A stretch of 64,000 bases of DNA from Dehalococcoidia bacterium (GCA_009838465.1 VXRN01000015.1:62001-126000), one strand, 5' to 3'. Counted from the first letter of the stretch, positions 25,126 to 34,837 are shown. Numbers and translations are program-made. Notes: a model not told the origin generated them from the sequence alone.

Positions 25126-26682
25126 ATGCAATATGACTACATTATCGTTGGAGCCGGGTCCGCAGGTTCGGTATTGGCTTCGCGACTCACGGAGGACCCA
25201 AATCGTTCCGTCCTGCTCCTGGAAGCAGGGCCGGACTATTCCAACTTCGAGACGATGCCGAACAGCGTGAAGTTCGGTAACTCGGTATGGCCCGCGGCCT
25301 ACGGCCCCGAGTCTGAGACATGGGGATATATGGCCACGGCTACGCCCGACAGGGAGCCGTTTCCGCTTCCGAGAGGCAAGCTGACCGGCGGATCGAGCTC
25401 CGTCAACGGGCAGGTGTTCTTCCGGGGCATACCCGAGGACTACGACGAGTGGGCCGAACTGGGCAGTCCCGAATGGGCATTCGTCAACATACTGCCATAC
25501 TTCCGCAAGTCGGAGACCGACCTGACCTTCGGAGCGGACGACTTTCACGGAGGCGAGGGCCCGATCCCCGTTCGTCGCTACTCGAAGGACGAGGTGATGC
25601 CGATACCGCGCCTGTTCTGGGATACCTGCGTATCCGCCGGATTCCCGGAGACTCTCGACCAGAATCACCCGGAGTCTGAGGGCGTCGGGCCGCGTCCGCT
25701 GAACAATGTTGATGGCGTGAGGATGAGCACCAACCTGACGTACCTGTCCATGTCCAGGCACAGGCTGAATCTGACGATCCGGTCCGAGGTTCTCGCTCAC
25801 CGGATCATATTCGACGGCAACCGCGCCGTTGGCATTCAGGCTGAGAGCGGCAGCGACACGTTCGAGGTTTACGGAAACGAGATAATCCTGAGCGGCGGCG
25901 CGATAAACTCGCCGCACCTGCTCATGCTCTCCGGCGTTGGCCCCAGGGACCACCTCGAATCCTTCGACATACCCGTCGTGAGGGATGTTCCGGGCGTCGG
26001 CCGTAATCTCAGAGACCACCCGGCGACCTTCCTGCTGTACGAAACGGACCAGGACACACCCCCTGAGAATTCGCCTTCGATACAGGTCGGGATGCGATAC
26101 ACGACGCCCGGGTCGCCCCACCGCAACGATATGCAGATGAGCCCCATACTGCTCACCAGCGAACATCGCCCGGCGACCGTCGAGATACCGGAAGACGGGA
26201 CCTACAGCGGGTTCAGCGTCGCGCTCCAGAAGGCGGTCACTGCGGGCCGGATAACGCTGGTATCCACCGACCCGAGCGAGCAGCCCCACCTGGACTATAG
26301 ATACCTCACGGACGAGTGGGACAGGGAGCGGATGCGCAGCGCTGTCAGGACTTGTATCGAAATCACCCAGACGCCGCCACTGTCCGACCACCTGATTCGG
26401 AGGGTAAACCCTACCGACGAAGACCTGTCCTCCGACGACGCGCTGGACGCCTGGATACTGGCCAACGTCGGTACCCAGCACCACTCATCGGGGACGTGCA
26501 AGATGGGGCCTGCCTCGGATGACATGGCGGTGGTGGACCAGTACCTGCGGGTACACGGTCTGGAGGGGCTGAGGGTCATTGACGCATCGGTGATGCCGGA
26601 CGTGGTTCGCGCCAACACCAACGCTACTACGATAATGATCGCGGAGCGGGCGGCGGAGTGGATAGTGGGCGGTTCAGCCTAA
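25126..26682 (+). CDS. GMC-family FAD oxidoreductase (choline/alcohol dehydrogenase-like)
   Basis: The 518-residue protein starts with the FAD-binding IIVGAGSAGSVLASRL (GxGxxG at 9-14) and LLLEAGPD, has the GMC signature KLTGGSSSVNGQVFFRG near residue 85 and the active-site HHSSGTCKMG near residue 465, then ends with VIDASVMPDVVRANTNATTIMIAERAAEWI. This is a complete GMC oxidoreductase of the BetA/alcohol dehydrogenase type. The alcohol substrate is unknown. It starts at an ATG and ends at a strong hairpin terminator. Confidence 0.93.
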   Translation: MQYDYIIVGAGSAGSVLASRLTEDPNRSVLLLEAGPDYSNFETMPNSVKFGNSVWPAAYGPESETWGYMATATPDREPFPLPRGKLTGGSSSVNGQVFFRGIPEDYDEWAELGSPEWAFVNILPYFRKSETDLTFGADDFHGGEGPIPVRRYSKDEVMPIPRLFWDTCVSAGFPETLDQNHPESEGVGPRPLNNVDGVRMSTNLTYLSMSRHRLNLTIRSEVLAHRIIFDGNRAVGIQAESGSDTFEVYGNEIILSGGAINSPHLLMLSGVGPRDHLESFDIPVVRDVPGVGRNLRDHPATFLLYETDQDTPPENSPSIQVGMRYTTPGSPHRNDMQMSPILLTSEHRPATVEIPEDGTYSGFSVALQKAVTAGRITLVSTDPSEQPHLDYRYLTDEWDRERMRSAVRTCIEITQTPPLSDHLIRRVNPTDEDLSSDDALDAWILANVGTQHHSSGTCKMGPASDDMAVVDQYLRVHGLEGLRVIDASVMPDVVRANTNATTIMIAERAAEWIVGGSA

Positions 26683-26709
26683 AGAAGGTCGCGAAAACCG
26701 TGAAAAGCA

Positions 26710-26744
26710 AATGGGCGGGGCCAATTCGGGTTCCCCGCCCATTT
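26710..26744. terminator. intrinsic terminator between convergent genes
   Basis: AATGGGCGGGG (26710-26720) pairs with CCCCGCCCATT (26733-26743), followed by T-rich TTTTATTA on the plus strand. It ends the GMC oxidoreductase message and may also serve the convergent exchanger gene. Confidence 0.8.
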
Positions 26745-26764
26745 TATTACGCTTCAACGACGAG

Positions 26765-28099
26765 TCAGTCGCCTTCTTGCAGTCCGGCCGGTCTCGGCAC
26801 GCCCCTGAAGACGTACACCACGCGCCGCCAGTTCAGCGCGACCAGCAGGGCCGCGAGGCCGAATACTATGACGGACGACCACATCCGCAATGGCACGTTC
26901 TCCACATCGTCAACACCGCCGAATATGCCCGGGAACCATAGCAGAGACATCATGTACGCCGTGAATACGCCCAGCAGCGCGAGCCCATGCCATAACTTGA
27001 TGACACGGGTGGAGATTAGCAGAATGCCGAATGCCGCCGCCGCCGCCGTGAGCAGGAACTCACTGGACTGCAGGCCGAAGCCGGAGGCGAGCCTATCCAG
27101 TAAGTTGACGGGTTCATAGTGGTCGAGATGGAAGCTCAGCGGCTGTCCGGCGGATATGCTGAACACGACGACGATGCTGCCGACGAGCAGCGTCAACTGG
27201 TTCACCTGGGAGGATATGAGGGTGGTCAGGCCGTCGTTTGGATTGGCGCGCAGTGCAAACAGTACCGCGACGATAATCTCCGGTGACTCAGAGGCCAGCG
27301 GCGCGAGCCACTGTATCAGCAGGAACTTGCTGATGCCCAGCGCCTCGCCCGTCGCCTCCAGCCCATGCACGAACGGTGGCGCTACAATGATGATCACGGC
27401 TGCGCTGAATATGAACAGGCCGAGTACCCACAGACGCCTGTACAGCGGCTTGAAACTGGCTATCATCGCCGCCGCGCCCAGCAGGTCCGGCTCCACGGAT
27501 TCCTGTGTCGAACTCCTCCACAGGTAGAAGATGTACGCTCCGATGAACACCGCCGCGAGCCATATCGGTATCATCTTGAAGAAGGCGACGGCGATTGTCA
27601 GCAGAGTAGCGACCACGAGCATCGGCAGTTCGAGCGTCAGCAGTCCGCGCATATCGAACCCGCGCCGCCGCCTCAGCCAGAAGATGATGATCACCGCCGA
27701 CCAGCCCAGGCCTATCAGCAGGCGGTTTGCGCCGGTAACGTTCGCGGCGGCAAGCGACATCTTCTCTGTCACAGCGGGTATATCGGGGTTGAAGGATTGT
27801 CCGGCGTTCCAGGCGAGCGTGGCCTCCACCATGTACTCCGGCATCACGGCGATGAGCGCGAGAACCGCTATGGCAAAGGACGCGGACACATCCAGCTGAG
27901 CCACCTCGGCGGCCCACGACAGCAGGAACGCGCCGGCGATGATGCTGATGCCGAATATCAGCGCCTCAACTTGAGGATCTATGTGGGCACCGGAGAATCT
28001 GACCACAACGCCCTGTACACCCAGCAGAATGAGAAATGCGATGGTAGCCCAGTATCGCCGGTTTGAAGTGTGTTCTTCCAAGTAGCCCGCTCCATTCAT
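26765..28099 (-). CDS. cation/calcium exchanger (CaCA) family protein
   Basis: The 444-residue membrane protein has two alpha-repeats in inverted topology: the first in AVMPEYMVEATLAWNAG..ANVTGANRLLIGLG near residues 83-130, the second in APLASESPEIIVAVLFALRANPNDGLTTLISSQVNQLTLLVGS near residue 265-300. These hold the acidic and Asn/Gly residues that form the ion-binding site in Na+/Ca2+ and H+/Ca2+ exchangers. The product probably exports calcium at the cytoplasmic membrane; which counter-ion it uses is unclear. It starts at an ATG. Confidence 0.85.
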   Translation of the reverse strand: MNGAGYLEEHTSNRRYWATIAFLILLGVQGVVVRFSGAHIDPQVEALIFGISIIAGAFLLSWAAEVAQLDVSASFAIAVLALIAVMPEYMVEATLAWNAGQSFNPDIPAVTEKMSLAAANVTGANRLLIGLGWSAVIIIFWLRRRRGFDMRGLLTLELPMLVVATLLTIAVAFFKMIPIWLAAVFIGAYIFYLWRSSTQESVEPDLLGAAAMIASFKPLYRRLWVLGLFIFSAAVIIIVAPPFVHGLEATGEALGISKFLLIQWLAPLASESPEIIVAVLFALRANPNDGLTTLISSQVNQLTLLVGSIVVVFSISAGQPLSFHLDHYEPVNLLDRLASGFGLQSSEFLLTAAAAAFGILLISTRVIKLWHGLALLGVFTAYMMSLLWFPGIFGGVDDVENVPLRMWSSVIVFGLAALLVALNWRRVVYVFRGVPRPAGLQEGD

Positions 28100-28205
28100 A
28101 GAGATTGAGGGTTCAGGAATCCAGTTGCGCTCTCGCGCCCGATAGAATGTATCCGCATAGCGCTTGTGAGGTCAACCGCTAATTCTGACTGGGCAAAGAG
28201 AAAGA

Positions 28206-28221
28206 CCCCGATTCATCGGGG
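28206..28221 (-). terminator. hairpin downstream of the SelW-like gene
   Basis: CCCCGA/TCGGGG with a four-base loop, about 30 bases after the stop codon of the 28541-28251 gene. The minus-strand tail is TCTTTCTC. It could also act for plus-strand transcription because the flank CCTTTTCGCTT is T-rich. Confidence 0.55.
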
Positions 28222-28250
28222 CCTTTTCGCTTCAGGATTCGTATGTTGTG

Positions 28251-28541
28251 TTAGTTGTCGTCGGCTGCTGCGGCGAGAGAGTTGAGCCTGTCCCGTATGA
28301 TTGCGCGCAATTCCTTGACACGGTTGAGATGCGGGGTCTGTCCGTCCTCTTCCTTCTTGTCGTATATCTTGTCGCCGTCAACAAACACCTGCAGGACTCC
28401 ACCCACACCGGGCTTCACCTCGATGGATACTTCACTTCCGCCTTCAGCTACGAACTCGTTGACCATCCAGGCCATGACACCGTGATACTGTCAAGGTACG
28501 CAGTAGATGATCTCAATGTCCATCTTTCCTTCGCCAGCCAT
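28251..28541 (-). CDS. SelW/Rdx-family selenoprotein with in-frame TGA (Sec)
   Basis: The frame from ATG 28541 to TAA 28251 is open except for one TGA (28493-28491), read as residue 17 in the motif YCVPU. That is the CxxU redox motif of SelW/Rdx proteins, and the rest matches them: VKPGVGGVLQVFVDGDKIYDKKEEDG, then an amphipathic C-terminal helix. The ATG is placed eight bases after a strong AGGAGG (28555-28550). Reading from a later ATG would give a 74-residue piece that loses the motif. The product should be a cytoplasmic thiol/selenol redox protein. It would need the cell to make Sec; no sel genes are seen in this window. Confidence 0.8.
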
Positions 28542-28739
28542 TAGACATACCTCCTATGGAGTTTAACCAAACCGAAGATTATACTCAGCATAAATATATA
28601 TTATGCCGAGTATTCCTCATTGCGATTGTAGATTAACACTTATATATCATGCTGTCAATGGCCTCACGCGGCCCGGCGAGGAAATCCGCACGGCTGTATG
28701 ATAACCTCATCCAAGCCGACAAGGAGCCGATAACCGACG

Positions 28740-29936
28740 ATGACCAACTCAGCCGCTCTTGAAGGCGTTAAGGTCCTCGACCTCACCCAGATAATGGCAG
28801 GGCCTTACTGCACGATGATGCTCGCGGACATGGGCGCGGACGTGGTGAAGGTGGAAAAGCCCAACGGGGGCGACGACACACGCCGCATGGGACCTCCGTT
28901 CATCGAGGGTGAGTCGGCGGCGTTTCTGGGTATCAATCGCAACAAGCGCAGCATCGTCGTGGACCTCAGGTCGGACGAAGGCCGTGAGATAGTCATGGAT
29001 ATGGTGCGAAGGTATGACATTCTTGTACAGAACTTTCGACCCGGCTCACTGGAGCGCATGGGACTTGGATACGAACAAGTACGGGAACTCAATCCCGCCA
29101 TGGTGTACTGCACGATCTCCGGGTTCGGGGTTACGGGCCCTTACGCCACTCGCGGCGGCTTCGATCTCGTAACGCAGGGCATGAGCGGACTGATGAGCGT
29201 GACTGGCCACCCGGACAGTCCGCCGACCAAGGTGGGAGTACCTGTGTGTGACCTGAATGCTGGAATGTTCGCCGTCATCGGCATTCTGACCGCGTATATC
29301 AACCGCCTCAAGACCGGAGAAGGGCAGCACGTGGACACATCGTTGCTGGAGGGCGGAATCGCTTACACTTTCTGGGAGTCCGCCATGTATTTCGCCACAG
29401 GAGATGTCCCCGGGCCGAAGGGCAGCGCCCACCGGCTGACGGCTCCGTACCAGGCGTTCGAGACGTCGGACGGGTACGTCAATATCGGCGCGGCGAACCA
29501 GGCCAACTGGGAACGTCTTTGCGCCGCCATTGGACGCGACGAGCTGGTCTCGGATCCCAGGTTCGTAGAACCCAGGGATAGGATGAACAATCTGGACGCA
29601 TTGATTGCGACCCTGGAACAGACCTTCTCGCAGAAGTCATCCGGGTACTGGCTGGACGCGCTTGAAGCCTCGGGCGTGCCAGCGGGCCCGATATACGACA
29701 TTCAGCAGGTTTACGATGACCCTCAGGTACGCGCCAGGGAGATGATAGTCGAGACTGAGCACCCGGTCGCAGGACGTACAAGCAACATTGGGATACCGAT
29801 CAAGCTGTCCGAGACTCCGGGCCTGTTCCAGAGGCCCGCGCCTACACTGGGTCAGCATACCGACGAGGTGCTGAGAGAGTTGGGACGGCCCGACAAGAAA
29901 ATCGCTACTCTGCGCTCGCAGGGAGTTGTCGCCTAG
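28740..29936 (+). CDS. family III (CaiB/BaiF) CoA-transferase 1
   Basis: The 398-residue protein has the full family III core: LDLTQIMAGPYCTMMLADMGADVVKVE near the N-terminus, the catalytic aspartate Asp142 in FDLVTQGMSG and the later VDTSLLEGGIAYTFWES. It should form an interlocked dimer in the cytoplasm and move CoA from a CoA-ester donor to an organic acid. It is the most canonical of the five copies in the window. Substrates cannot be assigned. The start is the ATG at 28740. It is separated from the next copy by 100 bases. Confidence 0.92.
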   Translation: MTNSAALEGVKVLDLTQIMAGPYCTMMLADMGADVVKVEKPNGGDDTRRMGPPFIEGESAAFLGINRNKRSIVVDLRSDEGREIVMDMVRRYDILVQNFRPGSLERMGLGYEQVRELNPAMVYCTISGFGVTGPYATRGGFDLVTQGMSGLMSVTGHPDSPPTKVGVPVCDLNAGMFAVIGILTAYINRLKTGEGQHVDTSLLEGGIAYTFWESAMYFATGDVPGPKGSAHRLTAPYQAFETSDGYVNIGAANQANWERLCAAIGRDELVSDPRFVEPRDRMNNLDALIATLEQTFSQKSSGYWLDALEASGVPAGPIYDIQQVYDDPQVRAREMIVETEHPVAGRTSNIGIPIKLSETPGLFQRPAPTLGQHTDEVLRELGRPDKKIATLRSQGVVA

Positions 29937-30036
29937 CGGTGTCCCCTCGCCAATTCATACGACTCATTCCTGTTGACTACGCTCGCTCGCGGTTATAGGA
30001 TTCCGTAGTTATTCACCAGGCTTGGGGGTAGTCCGT

Positions 30037-31260
30037 ATGCGTAAGCACGCTCTGGAAGGCATTCGTGTCGTAGATTTTTCCTGGATTGTCGCAGGCCCAA
30101 CCTGCACGCGCATCCTGGCGGACTTCGGAGCCGAGGTAATCCGCGTCGAGTTCGAGTACTCCATGGACTACATTCGTGGGGCATACGCGGCCGGGGGAAG
30201 TCCGAACGCGAGCGGGATGTTCAACAACCTGAACCGGAATAAGCTGAGCGCAACGCTGAACGTATTGCACCCGCGCGGCACTGAACTGATTCACGACCTC
30301 ATTTCAGCGTCGGACATCGTGGTCGAGAACTTCAGCGCGTCTGTGCTGGAACGGTGGGGGCTGGACTATGAAGCGCAGCGTTCGATACGGCCCGACGTCA
30401 TATATCTCAGCCTGTCAGGGTTCGGCCACACGGGACGCGACAGGGATTACGTCACATGGGGGCCGACCGCACAGGCTTTGTCGGGCCTGACGTATATGTC
30501 GGGCCTGCCCGGAGAGGAGCCTGCCGGATGGGGGTTCTCCTACATGGACCACACGGCGGGATACTATGGCGCTATGGCCTGTGTCACGGCGCTGCATCAC
30601 CGTAATCGCACCGGGGAGGGTCAGTGGATAGACTTGTCACAGGTCGAATCCGGCATCGCGCTTACGGGAACGGCTATTCTGGACAAGACGGTGAACGGAC
30701 GCCCGTTCAGACGGGAGGGCAACCCGCCCGGCAATCGTTCGCCACATCCGCGTGTCGCTCCTCACAACACGTACCAGTGTAAGGGCGAGGACCAGTGGTG
30801 CGCGATTACCGTATTCGACGACGAGCAGTGGGCTGCGTTCGTCGAGGCTATCGGATCGCCGGAGTGGACAGCCAATCCGAGATTCGAGACCAACGAGGGA
30901 CGCTACGACAACCAGGACGAGTTGGACGAGTTGATAGAGACCTGGACATCGTGCCACACGCCGCATGAAGTGTTCCACAAGTTACAGTCGGCAGGAGTGA
31001 TAGCGGGCGCGGTGCAGTCGCCAAAGATAAAGGTTGACGAAGACCCGCAGCTAAAACACCGGAACTTCCTGCCCGAAATCGAGCACGCTGAACTCGGGAA
31101 AGCAAAGTTCGAGGCCGAGCCGATGCGTCTGTCGCGCTCTCCCTGGGAGCTGCGGCGCGCGTCTCCCCTGATGGGCGAACACAGCGACTATGTATTTGGC
31201 GAGATACTCGGCCTGGATTCGGAAGAGATAGGGGAGTTGATGGTGGAGGGGGTGATATAG
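30037..31260 (+). CDS. family III CoA-transferase 2, catalytic Asp replaced
   Basis: The 407-residue protein is homologous throughout (DFSWIVAGPTCTRILADFGAEVIRVE) but has glycine (Gly142) where copy 1 has Asp142: WGPTAQALSG in place of FDLVTQGMSG. It may be the non-catalytic half of a heteromeric transferase, or use another residue. The ATG at 30037 has a GGGGG site eight bases before it; the longer TTG start at 30022 is less likely. It is followed after 86 bases by copy 3, which retains Asp, and the two could work together. Confidence 0.87.
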   Translation: MRKHALEGIRVVDFSWIVAGPTCTRILADFGAEVIRVEFEYSMDYIRGAYAAGGSPNASGMFNNLNRNKLSATLNVLHPRGTELIHDLISASDIVVENFSASVLERWGLDYEAQRSIRPDVIYLSLSGFGHTGRDRDYVTWGPTAQALSGLTYMSGLPGEEPAGWGFSYMDHTAGYYGAMACVTALHHRNRTGEGQWIDLSQVESGIALTGTAILDKTVNGRPFRREGNPPGNRSPHPRVAPHNTYQCKGEDQWCAITVFDDEQWAAFVEAIGSPEWTANPRFETNEGRYDNQDELDELIETWTSCHTPHEVFHKLQSAGVIAGAVQSPKIKVDEDPQLKHRNFLPEIEHAELGKAKFEAEPMRLSRSPWELRRASPLMGEHSDYVFGEILGLDSEEIGELMVEGVI

Positions 31261-31346
31261 CCACCCGGAAACCAATGTCGAGAATAGAGAGATGCACCAG
31301 ACGGTGATATAACGACCCGAGTACGCTAAGAGGCACGAAAATCCCA

Positions 31347-32603
31347 ATGACCACATCAACCAACTCTGCCCTCTCGGACATCACCATACTTGACCTGTGC
31401 GATGAGAAGGGGCAGCTTATCGGGAAGCTGCTTGGGGAGATGGGGGCGCGCGTCATCAAGGTGGAGCCGCCGGGAGGGGACAGGGCGCGAATAGTAGGAC
31501 CGTTTCGCGGCGACACTCTCGATAGGGAGGGAAGTCTGCATTTCTGGGCGTTCAACACGGCGAAGGAGGGGATCACTCTCGACACTGCCTCGCAGAAGGG
31601 CGCCGAAATGCTCAGGAAGCTGGTCGAGAAGGCCGACGTTTTACTGGAGAGTTACGACCCCGGATACCTCGGCTCACTCGGGCTGGGTTACGATGAACTG
31701 AGCTCTATCAACCCTGCGCTGGTGATGACGTCGCTGACCGGGTTCGGACAGGACGGGCCATATCGAGACTACAAGACGTCGGACCTGGTGGCTATGGCTA
31801 TGGGCGGGATCATGCACAGCTGCGGCTACGACGACCTGCCCGGTTCGCCGCCAATCCGTCCGAGCGGCGGACACGGGTACATTACGGCATCTCACTACGC
31901 CACCATCGGGACCCTCATGGCACTGAACTGGCGAGATATGACTGGAGAAGGGCAGTACGTGGACGCATCCATTCACGAGGCCTGCTCATGCACGACCGAG
32001 GCGGCTATGCCGCTGTACATCTATGGCGGCGATGTGGTACATCGTCAGACCGGCAGGCATCACGGCGCACAGCCTACCCCCAAGACGCTCTGCCCGACGG
32101 TGGACGACAAGTTCATAAACGTGTTCGCGGTGTTCACAAGCCTCAACCAGTGGAAGTCGCTCGTGGCGTGGATGGACTCGGAGGGTATGGCGGAGGACCT
32201 GACCGACGAGAAGTACCTGGACATGGCTACCATGCGCGCCCGCGCGGGCGAAGAGGTGGAACATGCCTTCGAGGTGGTGAAGAAGTTCATAGCCTCGCAT
32301 ACAGCCGAGGAGATATACAGGGGATCCCAGCAGCGTAAATTCCCCTGGGGGATAATTCGCTCGCCGGAGGAGAACCTTGACGACCCGCATTTCCGGGAGG
32401 ATAGGGGCTTCTTTGCGGAAGTAGAGCATCCCGAACTGGGTGAGACATATACGTATGCCGGCCGGCCTTATATCTTCAACAAGACGCCGTGGAGGACGTT
32501 CAGAAGTCCGCTGCTGGGGGAGCATAATCAGTCGGTTTACGGTAAAGACCTTGGGCTGGACGACACAGAGATCGAGCACCTCCGGGAAGAGGGCGTAATC
32601 TGA
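31347..32603 (+). CDS. family III CoA-transferase 3
   Basis: The 418-residue protein keeps the N-terminal LLGEMGARVIKVEPPGGDRAR core and the catalytic aspartate (Asp146 in SDLVAMAMGG). It begins with an unusual 20-residue stretch. It is closest in position to copy 2 and could form a pair with it. The ATG start is clear. Its end lies 17 bases from the convergent copy 4 stop. Substrate unknown. Confidence 0.88.
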   Translation: MTTSTNSALSDITILDLCDEKGQLIGKLLGEMGARVIKVEPPGGDRARIVGPFRGDTLDREGSLHFWAFNTAKEGITLDTASQKGAEMLRKLVEKADVLLESYDPGYLGSLGLGYDELSSINPALVMTSLTGFGQDGPYRDYKTSDLVAMAMGGIMHSCGYDDLPGSPPIRPSGGHGYITASHYATIGTLMALNWRDMTGEGQYVDASIHEACSCTTEAAMPLYIYGGDVVHRQTGRHHGAQPTPKTLCPTVDDKFINVFAVFTSLNQWKSLVAWMDSEGMAEDLTDEKYLDMATMRARAGEEVEHAFEVVKKFIASHTAEEIYRGSQQRKFPWGIIRSPEENLDDPHFREDRGFFAEVEHPELGETYTYAGRPYIFNKTPWRTFRSPLLGEHNQSVYGKDLGLDDTEIEHLREEGVI

Positions 32604-32619
32604 CGGCGCTGCCCGGGGC

Positions 32620-33741
32620 TCAGCGCAGGGGTAGTCCGTCCGTCTGAGGGATAACCCCGTCGGCGCGCATGGCCTCTATCTCATCGTCCGAATGGCCGAG
32701 TTCGGTCAGCACTTCAACAGTGTCGCCACCGAATACAGGGGACGTTCCTGTTCTGACGGGCGTCGCATCCATCTGAGGTGCGGCAGTCCCGTGTTCGACA
32801 CTGCCGAAGAATGGATGATGCTCGGCAACGATGAGGTCGCGCTCGCCATCGCGCGCTTCGTTTCTCACGTCAGCCAGCGTGCGACTGGCGGTGGCGGCTA
32901 TTCCTGCCTCGCTCAGGGACTTCACCCAATCATCGGTGGAGCGTGACGCAAAGATGGGTTCCAGGGTGGAGCGATCACTCAGTTTGGTGAATGGTCCCAG
33001 TGAGTTGAATTTCTCCCTTTCGCCGTCGTTGTTTACTGACAGTGCGAGCCATCCGTCAGCAGTCCGGTATAGTCTGTTGAGGGTGTCGAAGCCCTTGGCT
33101 TCCGGACCACTGACTTCATCCGGCTCGTATCCTTCATAGTCCACCATGTAGGCTGAGGAGAATGTGGAGGCAGTGTAGGCCAGCGAGGTGTCTATCTTCT
33201 GTCCTCTGCCCGTGTGCTCTCGTTCCAGCAGGGCGAGCATCACGCCATAGGCGGCCATGATTCCGGTGCCGTAGTCGTTGAAGGTATATGGAGGCGGGCC
33301 CGGCTGTCCGTCGCCGCCGTTGCGAAGCTGCATACCGGTGGCGGCCTGCGCGTTCTGGTCGAAGCCCGGGCGCATCGCCCAGTCCCCCTCCTGACCGAAG
33401 GCGTTGATGGACGCGTAAACGATGCCAGGGTTGCGCTCACTGAGTTGCTCGTAACCAATGCCCAGACGCTCGGCAACGCCTTTCCGGAATCCCTGCAAGA
33501 GGACGTCGGAGGTGTCGGCGAGGCGGTAGAACGCTTCAAGGCCGGCGTCTCTGGTGATATTCAGGCAGATACTGCGCTTGCCTCGTCCCACATCGAGCCA
33601 GGGGGTCAGGCCGGGAACGCGGTGTTCGGGATCGACCTTGATGACTTCGGCGCCGTATTCGGACAGCGTTCTGCCGCAGGTCGGTCCCGCGAGGATGATG
33701 CAGAGGTCGAGGACTCGTATTCCTTCCAAGGCTCCGGGCAT
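32620..33741 (-). CDS. family III CoA-transferase 4
   Basis: The 373-residue protein starts MPGALEGIRVLDLCIILAGPTCGRTL and keeps the catalytic aspartate (Asp128 in GFDQNAQAATG). I take the ATG at 33741 instead of the longer in-frame start at 33864, which would overlap copy 5 by over 100 bases. It lies four bases after the copy 5 stop codon, so the two are translationally linked. Confidence 0.88.
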   Translation of the reverse strand: MPGALEGIRVLDLCIILAGPTCGRTLSEYGAEVIKVDPEHRVPGLTPWLDVGRGKRSICLNITRDAGLEAFYRLADTSDVLLQGFRKGVAERLGIGYEQLSERNPGIVYASINAFGQEGDWAMRPGFDQNAQAATGMQLRNGGDGQPGPPPYTFNDYGTGIMAAYGVMLALLEREHTGRGQKIDTSLAYTASTFSSAYMVDYEGYEPDEVSGPEAKGFDTLNRLYRTADGWLALSVNNDGEREKFNSLGPFTKLSDRSTLEPIFASRSTDDWVKSLSEAGIAATASRTLADVRNEARDGERDLIVAEHHPFFGSVEHGTAAPQMDATPVRTGTSPVFGGDTVEVLTELGHSDDEIEAMRADGVIPQTDGLPLR

Positions 33742-33745
33742 GGTT

Positions 33746-34837
33746 CTACCTTTCTCGTTCGTTTGAATCCGCGATGCGCTGTCCGAGAATGGGAGCCGCG
33801 CCGCGTATAGAACCGGGTGTGTCTTCCAGCCTGACCTGTATTCCGACCTGGCGCATCGGGCCATAGACGGGATCGTCGAGCTTCACGACCGCGCCAGACT
33901 GCCATGCGTGGTCGGTCTCCATCCACTCCTGGAGTGTGCGGCACATAGTGAGGGGCACACCCACATCTTCCATCACGTCTTCCCATTCAGTCGCCGGCTT
34001 TTGCAGCCACACCTCGGCGAAACGGGCGGCCCATTCCTCGCGTTCCTCGATATTGGCGCGCAGGCGTTCGTCGGTGAGCGCGTCGTACCAATCGGGATGG
34101 CCCATCGCGGTGAGCATGGGTCTTAGCGAACGCTCGTAGCTGGCGTTCAGGTTCACCCAGCGGTCGTCGGCGCAGCGGTAGAAGCGGGCTATGGCCGGAG
34201 ACAGCGCGCCGGGACCGGCCGGAACGTCCGGCCTTCGGACGATAGCCGATCCCATCGCGGTGAACATAGAATCGTACAACGGGACCACGACAGACTGGCC
34301 CTCGCCGCTTCTCTCCCTGTGGAACAGGGCGGCGGTTATCGCCGGGGCGGCCACCATAGCTCCGAAGATGCTTGCGTATGGCAGGGCAATGAAGCTCGCG
34401 CCCTCTGAGCCGTCCGCGCTTCGGTCAGCATACACGCCCGTCGCGGCGGATACGATGAGTTCGCTCGCGGTTGCATTCCCGTCCTGGGAGATCCCCGGAA
34501 TACAGAGATGAATGATATCGGGCTTCTCGTTCCGGGCCGTATCGTAGTCAATCCCGTAGGGGTTGGTCCCTGAGTCGAACCCCTCGATCACCACGTCGGA
34601 CTCTCGCATGAGTCCTTGCAAGCCGCATCTGTCCTTGTTGCTCTGAGGGTCGGCTACGAGGGAGTTCTTGCCTCGATTCCAGACAGAGAACACAGGGGTA
34701 CCGCGCAGAGGGTCTCCCTCAGGCCGCTCGACCTTGACGATGTCCGCGCCCTGGTCGGCGAGCAGCATACCCAGGACGGCTACCGCCGGCTGGTCTCCGA
34801 GTTCAACTATCCGGTACCGAGAGAGCGCGCCTGACAA
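33746..34837 (-). CDS. family III CoA-transferase 5, Asp replaced by Glu
   Basis: The 363-residue protein has the family core LLADQGADIVKVERPEGD but is the most divergent copy. The position of the catalytic aspartate is glutamate (Glu126 in SELIVSAATG), so it may be inactive or altered. The start is a TTG at 34837 with a GAGGTGA site. It is co-transcribed with copy 4, which keeps Asp. Confidence 0.82.
   Translation of the reverse strand: MSGALSRYRIVELGDQPAVAVLGMLLADQGADIVKVERPEGDPLRGTPVFSVWNRGKNSLVADPQSNKDRCGLQGLMRESDVVIEGFDSGTNPYGIDYDTARNEKPDIIHLCIPGISQDGNATASELIVSAATGVYADRSADGSEGASFIALPYASIFGAMVAAPAITAALFHRERSGEGQSVVVPLYDSMFTAMGSAIVRRPDVPAGPGALSPAIARFYRCADDRWVNLNASYERSLRPMLTAMGHPDWYDALTDERLRANIEEREEWAARFAEVWLQKPATEWEDVMEDVGVPLTMCRTLQEWMETDHAWQSGAVVKLDDPVYGPMRQVGIQVRLEDTPGSIRGAAPILGQRIADSNERER

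Noticed and set aside
25042-26484. A 480-codon minus-strand frame opposite the GMC oxidoreductase
   Set aside because: The plus-strand protein has every GMC family motif; the antisense product has none and starts inside the gene.
28251-28475. A 74-residue protein starting at an ATG after the TGA
   Set aside because: It lacks a ribosome site and drops the redox motif of the family; the frame from 28541 with Sec explains the sequence better.
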